Assembly: GCA_963730005.1 (NCBI GenBank)
Contig: CAVSPO010000006.1
Location: forward strand, 1 to 54,741
Direction of reading: 5' to 3'
Source: CAVSPO01 sp963730005
Lineage (GTDB): Bacteria; Actinomycetota; Actinomycetes; Propionibacteriales; Propionibacteriaceae
DNA: 54,741 bases
Each line of letters begins with the position of its first letter. Positions within the stretch are counted from its first letter, which is position 1. This document shows positions 49,775 through 54,741 of this stretch, piece after piece. The position numbers and the translations under genes were made by a program. The notes below the pieces were generated by a model, which saw nothing but the letters and a program-made list of their open reading frames with translations, made no database searches and had not been told where the DNA came from.

Positions 49775-50548
49775 ATGGCCACCATGAATGCGAAGGATCC
49801 GTCCTTCTTCACGCTGAACCGGCCGTTGTCGGTGGCAATCTACGACACGGCCGATGATGCCCAACGTGCCGTCGACTATCTCGCGGACAACCGGTTCCCG
49901 GTGCAGAACCTGGCGATCGTGGGCACTGACCTCAAACAGGTGGAACGCGTGACGGGGGAGCTCACCTGGGGGCGGGTCATCGGCAGCGGCGCCATGAGTG
50001 GTGTGTCGCTCGGTTTGCTCTATGCCCTCTTCCTGTACTTCTTCGCCCCCAATCTGGGTGTCGCGGCCTTCCTGATGGGTTTGGCGCTGGGCGTGGTGAC
50101 GGGGATGATCACGGCTTCCATCAGCTATGGAGCGACCAAAGGTCGCAAGGACTACTCGTCGCTGTCGCAGATCGTGGCGACTCACTACGAGATCCTGGGC
50201 GAGGCTGAGGTTGCCGGGGAGGCCCGCCGGCTGTTGAGCGCCGGCAGGGTGGACGCCCCGGTGCGGGACCTGCCGGTTGGCCCAGGCGGCCCGATCCCGG
50301 CGCAGCCCGGTCAGTCCGCGTCCTATCCGCCTCCGCAGTGGGAACCTCCACAAGCTCCTCCTGCCACGGCGCAGCAATGGCCGGCGCCCCAGCCTGCCCG
50401 TGCCGCGCCCGAACTGACGCCGCCCCCGGCGCCCGAACTGCCGCCCGCAGCACCGGCATCGCCGCCTGCGGCGACCGAGCCGGTGGAGTTCGACCCGCGG
50501 CCCCAGCCCGGACAGTCAGCCACAGATCGGCAGTCACCCCAGAGCTGA
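49775..50548 (+). CDS. General-stress-protein 17M-like membrane protein with Pro-rich tail
   Basis: 257 aa. The N-terminal domain (about 16-65; SVAIYDTADDAQRAVDYLAD ... LAIVGTDLKQVERVTG) matches the general-stress 17M-like fold. Two hydrophobic segments (about 70-90 and 93-115) and a coil follow, then a 100-residue Pro/Ala/Gln-rich tail (PPPQWEPPQAPP, PAPELPPAAPASPP). The site AAGGAGGGG lies just upstream of the ATG. Divergent from the MgtE-like gene; 3' end overlaps pepP by 15 bp. Role unknown. Confidence 0.85.
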   Translation: MATMNAKDPSFFTLNRPLSVAIYDTADDAQRAVDYLADNRFPVQNLAIVGTDLKQVERVTGELTWGRVIGSGAMSGVSLGLLYALFLYFFAPNLGVAAFLMGLALGVVTGMITASISYGATKGRKDYSSLSQIVATHYEILGEAEVAGEARRLLSAGRVDAPVRDLPVGPGGPIPAQPGQSASYPPPQWEPPQAPPATAQQWPAPQPARAAPELTPPPAPELPPAAPASPPAATEPVEFDPRPQPGQSATDRQSPQS

Positions 50549-52024
50549 TCGTCCGCGCTCCAGCAGTGGCGCCATCCAGGCTTCGATCTCGTCGGACGTT
50601 CGCGGCACCATGGCGCTGATCCGACGGCAGCCGTCCTCGGTGATGACCAGATCGTCCTCGACCCGGACACCGATGCCGCGCAGCTCCTCAGGCACCAGCA
50701 GGTCGGTGCTCTTGAAGTAGAGGCCGGGCTCGTTGGTGATCACCATGCCCGGGCGCAGCACCCCCTCCCGATACTCCGTGCGTGGCAGCGCGGAACAGTC
50801 GTGCACATCCAGGCCAAGATGGTGCGAGGTGCCGTGCACCATCCAGCGGCGGTGCTGACCACCCTGCGAACCGAGCGTCTCTTCGGCAGTGACGGTCAGC
50901 ACGCCCCAGTCCTGCAGCTTGCGCGCTAGTACCGCCACGGCGGCGTCGTGCACCTGGGAGTAGGGAACCCCCGGCCGGGCGGCAGCCTGGGCGGCGTCCT
51001 GCATCTCGATCACCGCGTCGTAGACCCGCCGCTGGACCGGGCTGAACCGGCCGTTGACCGGGAGCGTTCGGGTGATGTCGGCGGTGTAGAGAGTGTCGAG
51101 CTCCACGCCGACGTCCATCAGCACCAGATCGCCGTCGTGCACCGCGCCGTCGTTGCGGACCCAGTGCAGTGTGTTCGCGTGGTCGCCCGCCGCGGCGATC
51201 GTGTGGAAACCGACGCCGTTGCCCTCGAATCGGGCCGTGCGATCGAAGGTGGCCTCGATCCAGCGCTCACCCCGTGGCCGGCTGGTGGCTCGGGGGAACT
51301 CGACGATGGCTGCTTCCATCGCGGCCTTGGTGGCCTCGCAGGCGAGGCGCTGCTGGTCGAGCTCGAAGTCGTCCTTGACGATCCGCAGTCGGGCAATCCC
51401 GGCAGCCAGCTCGCCGTCGGCCTTTTCATCGCGATCGCTACGTCCGCGCAGCGCGTCAACCGTGGCGGTGATCACCGGATCGACGTCGCGCAGCACCCGC
51501 ATCGGCGTGCTGTCGGCTCGCTCCCGCAGTGCCGCGTCCAGGCCTTCGCTGGCCGCGGTGGGCAGGCCGGCGCACAGGGCGCTCATCTCGGCAAGCGACT
51601 CGCGCTGACCCACCCACATCTCGCCATACCTGGCGCTGGCATAGAACTCCTCGTTGCTGCGGGGCACCCGAGGATGGAAGAAGAGCGTGGCCTCATGTGC
51701 AGCCCCGACCGGCTCCAGGACCAGGACGGCGTCCGGCTCCCGGTCGGTGCCCAGGCCCGTCAGATAGACGAAGTTGGAGTCGGGACGGAAGGGGTGGTCG
51801 TTGTCGGCGTTTCGCGTCCTTGCTCGTCCGGCCGGGATCACCAGCCGTTCGCCCCGGAACTGCGCACTGAGTGCGTCGCGACGCGCCTTGGCCCGCTCAG
51901 CCGCAGGCAGGGCACGGGGCAGGGACTCGTCGTAGGGCGCCCAGTCGGTGCAGATGAACGCCTTGAAAGCCTCCGAGAACGCCGGCTGGCGGTCGGCTGG
52001 CTGGCGCAACGTGTCCTTGGTCAT
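50534..52024 (-). CDS. pepP: Xaa-Pro aminopeptidase (aminopeptidase P, M24B)
   Basis: 496 aa dinuclear-metal peptidase that removes an N-terminal residue before proline. An N-terminal AMP_N domain (about 30-190; ARRDALSAQFRG, SNFVYLTGL) precedes the pita-bread domain with metal ligands in LMDVGVELDTLYTADITR (two Asp), HGTSHHLGLDVHD (His), TNEPGLYF (Glu) and VRVEDDLVI (Glu). The ATG at 52024 is chosen because TAGGAT lies 7 nt upstream; ATG 52033 is an alternative. Convergent with the general-stress gene. Confidence 0.94.
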   Translation of the reverse strand: MTKDTLRQPADRQPAFSEAFKAFICTDWAPYDESLPRALPAAERAKARRDALSAQFRGERLVIPAGRARTRNADNDHPFRPDSNFVYLTGLGTDREPDAVLVLEPVGAAHEATLFFHPRVPRSNEEFYASARYGEMWVGQRESLAEMSALCAGLPTAASEGLDAALRERADSTPMRVLRDVDPVITATVDALRGRSDRDEKADGELAAGIARLRIVKDDFELDQQRLACEATKAAMEAAIVEFPRATSRPRGERWIEATFDRTARFEGNGVGFHTIAAAGDHANTLHWVRNDGAVHDGDLVLMDVGVELDTLYTADITRTLPVNGRFSPVQRRVYDAVIEMQDAAQAAARPGVPYSQVHDAAVAVLARKLQDWGVLTVTAEETLGSQGGQHRRWMVHGTSHHLGLDVHDCSALPRTEYREGVLRPGMVITNEPGLYFKSTDLLVPEELRGIGVRVEDDLVITEDGCRRISAMVPRTSDEIEAWMAPLLERGRSALG

Positions 52025-52031
52025 GGGGGTC

Positions 52032-52037
52032 ATCCTA
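52032..52037 (-). promoter_or_regulatory. -10 hexamer TAGGAT of pepP (leaderless)
   Basis: On the minus strand TAGGAT ends 7 nt before the ATG at 52024. Confidence 0.5.
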
Positions 52038-52140
52038 GTGACGGTCCGAGGGCCGGCCCGGCGGCCGAAGGCAGGCACGCTGCACCGGATGGCAGGGGGC
52101 GGCTAGGCTGGCAGCAAACTCCACACCGGATAGGACCGCC

Positions 52141-52882
52141 ATGCAGGCCGAACCAGCAGCCCAGCAGACTTCTGCTCAAAATCGCCCGGATTGACCAGGA
52201 CGTGACTCGCCTTCAGCATCGGGTGAAGGCGTTGCCCGAACACGAGAGCCTGAAGGCCTTGGCCGAGCAACGCGCCGCGATCAGCGAGCACGAGGTGGCT
52301 TGTTCGACCCGGCTGGCCGACGCCCAGCTGGAGTTGCAGCGTGTCGAGGGCGACTTGAACACCGCCCGGACGCGGCTGGAACGCAACGAGAAGCGCAGCG
52401 CGGACGGCAGCGTCAACGATCCGAAGGCACTGCGGAGCCTGCAGGACGAGATCGAGCATCTGTCGGGCCGGATTTCCAACCTCGAGGACCAGTGGCTGGA
52501 GGCCACCCAGACGGTTGAGGACGAGACAGCTGAGGCGACCCGGCTGGCGAGCCGACGCAGCGAGGTCGAGGACCAGATGCGGGCGTTGCTCAAGACCAGG
52601 GACGCTGCGGTGGCCGAGATCAAGACTGAGCTGACCGACCTGGCTGCGCGGCGATCAACCTTCGCGAGTCAGGTGCCTGATGACGTGATGACCCTGTACG
52701 ACCGGGTGGCGCAGCGACAGGGCACCGGTGCCGCCGAGTTGCGGGCCCAGCGTTGCGGAGGATGCGGGCTGCAGATCAACCCAGCCGCCCTGTCGCTGAT
52801 CGCGGGCGCTGCCACGAATTCAGTGAACCGTTGCGAGGAGTGTGGCCGAATCCTGGTGCGAACCGGCGAATCGGGGCTGTGA
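52141..52882 (+). CDS. C4-type zinc-ribbon coiled-coil protein (CT398/Rv2229c-like), frame change near the start
   Basis: A long coiled-coil hairpin (about 10-190) ends in a zinc ribbon with CGGCG and CEECG, four cysteines in two pairs. The family is conserved in actinobacteria next to RNA-processing genes. The natural start is the ATG at 52141 (AGGACCGCC upstream), giving MQAEPAAQQ, which matches the usual family N-terminus. That frame stops at once, and the rest (LLLKIARIDQD onward) continues in the +1 frame from about 52168. A GTG at 52202 could start an unshifted but shorter protein of 226 aa. Either a real mutation or a sequence error. Its stop overlaps the next ATG (TGATG). Confidence 0.8.
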
Positions 52883-54346
52883 TGCCGAAACGTCAGGTTG
52901 TCGCTGACGACGGTGTGCCAGCGCAGTTGCGCAAGGGTTTGGAACGGCTGGCCGACCAGGTCGGGCTGCCCACCAGCTTCCCGGCCAGCGCGCTGGCCGA
53001 AGCCGAAGCTGCGACCGAGCGTGGTGTCGACCTCGGGTTGGGTTACGCCGACGACACCGCTGTTCCTTTTGTGACGATTGATCCGCAGGATTCGACGGAC
53101 CTCGACCAGGCACTGCACATCGAACGTGCCGGCACGGGCTACCAGGTTTGGTACGCCATTGCCGACGTCGGCGGCTGGGTGCCACCCGGCGGTGCGCTGG
53201 ACGCCGAGACGCACGCCCGTGGCCAGACCTTCTACGCACCCGGCAGGCGCTTCCCGCTGCATCCTCCGGTGCTCAGTGAGGCCGCAGCCAGTCTGTTGGC
53301 CGACGGGACGCCTCGGCCGGCTCAGGTTTGGCGGATCAGCCTGGACTCCGCAGGCGCGCGTGCTGGACGCCGATGTGCACCGCGGGCTGGTCGTCAGCAC
53401 CGCCAAACTGAGCTACGCGGGTGTCCAGAAGATGCTTGACGAAGGCACCGCCCCCGAGCCGTTGCAGTTGCTGGCGCGAGGTCGGGAAGCTGCGTGAGCG
53501 CCAGGAGATCGACCGCGGCGGTGTGTCGCTCAACCTGCCCGAGCAGGAGATCCGCACCGACGGGGGACAGTGGACGGTTGCCTTCCGTGCCGCCCTGCCG
53601 GTGGAGGGCTGGAACGCCCAGATCAGCCTGCTGACCGGGATCTGCGCCGCCGAGATCATGCTGAATGCCGGAGTCGGCGTGCTGCGCACGCTGCCGCCCG
53701 CCGATCCGCAATCGGTCAAGCGGCTGCGGCAGGTCGCCCGCAGCCTGCAGATCCCCTGGCCGGCGCTCGATGGGTTACCCGGATTTCGTCCGTTCACTCG
53801 ACACCAGCGAGCCGACGCACGAGGCCATGATGAACTCCTGCGCCACGCTGTTCCGTGGCGCCGGCTACACCGTCATCGACCCCGACCAGCCCGAACGTGC
53901 CCAGGTGCATGCCGCCCTGGCCACCCACTACGCCCACGTCACCGCACCGTTGCGGCGGCTGGTCGACCGCTATGCCGGTGAGGTCTGCCTGGCGTTGTGC
54001 GCTGACCAGGCGGTGCCCCAGTGGGTGCTGGCCGCCCTGGACGAACTGCCGTCCGACATGGGGGGCAGTGACGCGCGAGCGAAGAAGTTCGAGCGGGGTG
54101 TGGTCGATCTGGTGGAGGCGCTGGTGCTGCACGAACGGGTCGGAGAAGTTTTCGAGGGCACCATCATCGAGCTGAACGTTGACCGCGGCCCTGGCGAGCA
54201 GGATCGCGGAGTGGTGTCCATCCCGCAGCTGGCCATCGAGGCTCCCGTGAATGGTGCGGGGCCTGAAACTGGGGGAAGAGCTTGAGCTGGTGCTGCAGAC
54301 CGTGGACGTCGATCGTGGTGTCGTGACGTTCATCCCGCGGCGGTAG
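52882..54346 (+). pseudogene. RNB-domain exoribonuclease (RNase II/R-like), interrupted by four frame changes
   Basis: The conceptual protein is about 485 aa. The RNB catalytic signature is DPQDSTDLDQALHIE (from residue 67), followed by YAIADVGGWVPPGG and the GQTFYAPGRRFPLHPPVLSEAA block. The later region includes RGGVSLNLPEQEI, SEPTHEAMMNSCATLFRG, THYAHVTAPLRRLVDRYAGEV and an S1-like end. The last Asp of the classic DxDD is Gln (Q76), possibly usual in this actinobacterial group. Reading frame shifts by +1 near 53350, 53474, 53769 and 54258-54261; each would be cured by deleting one G. I read it as a disrupted gene or an assembly problem. Stop TAG at 54344-54346. Confidence 0.75.
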
Positions 54347-54349
54347 AAT
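54344..54349 (+). promoter_or_regulatory. -10 hexamer TAGAAT of rnpB, overlapping the RNB stop codon
   Basis: TAGAAT ends 5 bases before the RNA start and shares TAG with the stop of the RNB gene. A GTGACG 15 bases upstream may be part of the -35. Confidence 0.5.
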
Positions 54350-54354
54350 GGCGG

Positions 54355-54741
54355 CGGACGAGTTGGCCGGGTGATCGCGGCGCCCTTGCGGCGCTGAGGA
54401 AAGTCCGGACTCCGAAGGGCAGGGTGGTGGACAACATCCACCCGGGGCGACCCGCGGGAAAGTGCCACAGAAAACAAACCGCCCGCAGACCAGCGGGTAA
54501 GGGTGAAATGGCGGTGCAAGAGACCACCGCGCTCCAGGTGACTGGAGTGGCAGGGCAAACCCCACCCGGAGCAAGACCAAGAAGGACGCCGCGAGGTGTC
54601 TGCGGGAGCGTTCGAGGGCTGCCCGCCCGAGCTCCCGGGTAGGTCGCACGGCGCGCTTGCGCCGAAGGCCACTGGTAACAGTGGTCGCAGTCAGATGATC
54701 ACCGGCTCGCCTCGGCGAGTCACAGAATCCGGCTTACAGGC
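54355..54741 (+). ncRNA. rnpB: RNase P RNA, class A, 3' end cut by the window
   Basis: Catalytic RNA that matures the 5' end of tRNAs. Conserved elements are present in order: P1/P2 start (ACGAGTTGGCCGGG), the P4 strand GAGGAAAGTCCGGACTCC, GGTAAGGGTGAAA, and the 3' P4 region CACAGAATCCGGCTTACAGG. The last bases that pair with the 5' end lie beyond 54741, so about 15 nt are missing. The 5' end is estimated to a few bases. Confidence 0.95.

Noticed and set aside
52882..54346. Programmed ribosomal frameshifting in the RNB gene
   Set aside because: Four separate +1 sites in one gene without shared slippery sequence or stimulatory structure; error or decay is simpler.

Overview
This is a high-GC actinobacterial chromosome segment. 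Evidence: the 23S/5S sequences, many GTG starts, actinobacteria-restricted families (PerM/DUF6350, DUF3017, DUF3117, mycobacterial-type DapD, GT4 GlgA), and a gene order from dapD to a general-stress protein that matches, from memory, Mycobacterium tuberculosis Rv1201c-Rv1234. Methylmalonyl-CoA mutase, glycogen genes and NADP-glutamate dehydrogenase would suit Propionibacteriales, but the sequence alone does not fix the family. No transposase, phage, CRISPR or tRNA was seen. Most of the window is dense core genome.

Layout. 1-1412: 3' part of 23S rRNA, 5S rRNA and a strong terminator. 1475-3684: ilvC, whose KARI is the Bacteroidota/fungal type rather than the usual actinobacterial type, and cysK. 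3826-7701: a PspC/LiaF-like envelope-stress locus, with two PspC membrane proteins and a small membrane protein divergent from a PspC-fused histidine kinase and its NarL-type regulator. 7737-10190: PcrA/UvrD helicase. 10255-19269: one-carbon and central metabolism (perM, purN, folD, DUF3017, purU, icd), a CNNM-type transporter behind a possible leader peptide, and both halves of a split methylmalonyl-CoA mutase about 7 kb apart. 19311-22159: cysE, an unknown protein, and an SPFH protein with an RHH regulator behind a palindromic operator candidate. 22234-28865: a DAG-kinase-like lipid kinase beside an APP1-like phosphatidate phosphatase, a FUSC membrane protein, and an NCS1 nucleobase permease with a phosphoribosyltransferase. 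29051-35701: transketolase, pncB, gdhA, fumC. 35837-39864: dapC, a lysozyme-like membrane protein, dapD and dapE. 39879-50548: LOG-type hydrolase, DivIVA-like protein, DUF3117, glgA/glgC, O-methyltransferase, tatB, mrp, an inserted UGT-type glycosyltransferase, DUF1003, MgtE-like protein and a general-stress protein. 50534-54741: pepP, a zinc-ribbon protein and an RNB exoribonuclease interrupted by frame changes, then RNase P RNA cut by the window end.

A recurring regulatory feature is a TANNNT -10 hexamer 5-7 nt upstream of a start codon with no Shine-Dalgarno sequence. At least 16 genes show it, which implies widespread leaderless transcription, and it was used here to choose starts. The strongest leads are the split mutase with methylmalonyl-type active-site residues, the Bacteroidota-like KARI, the SPFH-RHH operator, the four-copy 24-bp array that now ends mrp with an amber codon, the leaderless uORF before the CNNM gene, and the run of same-direction frame changes at the right end.
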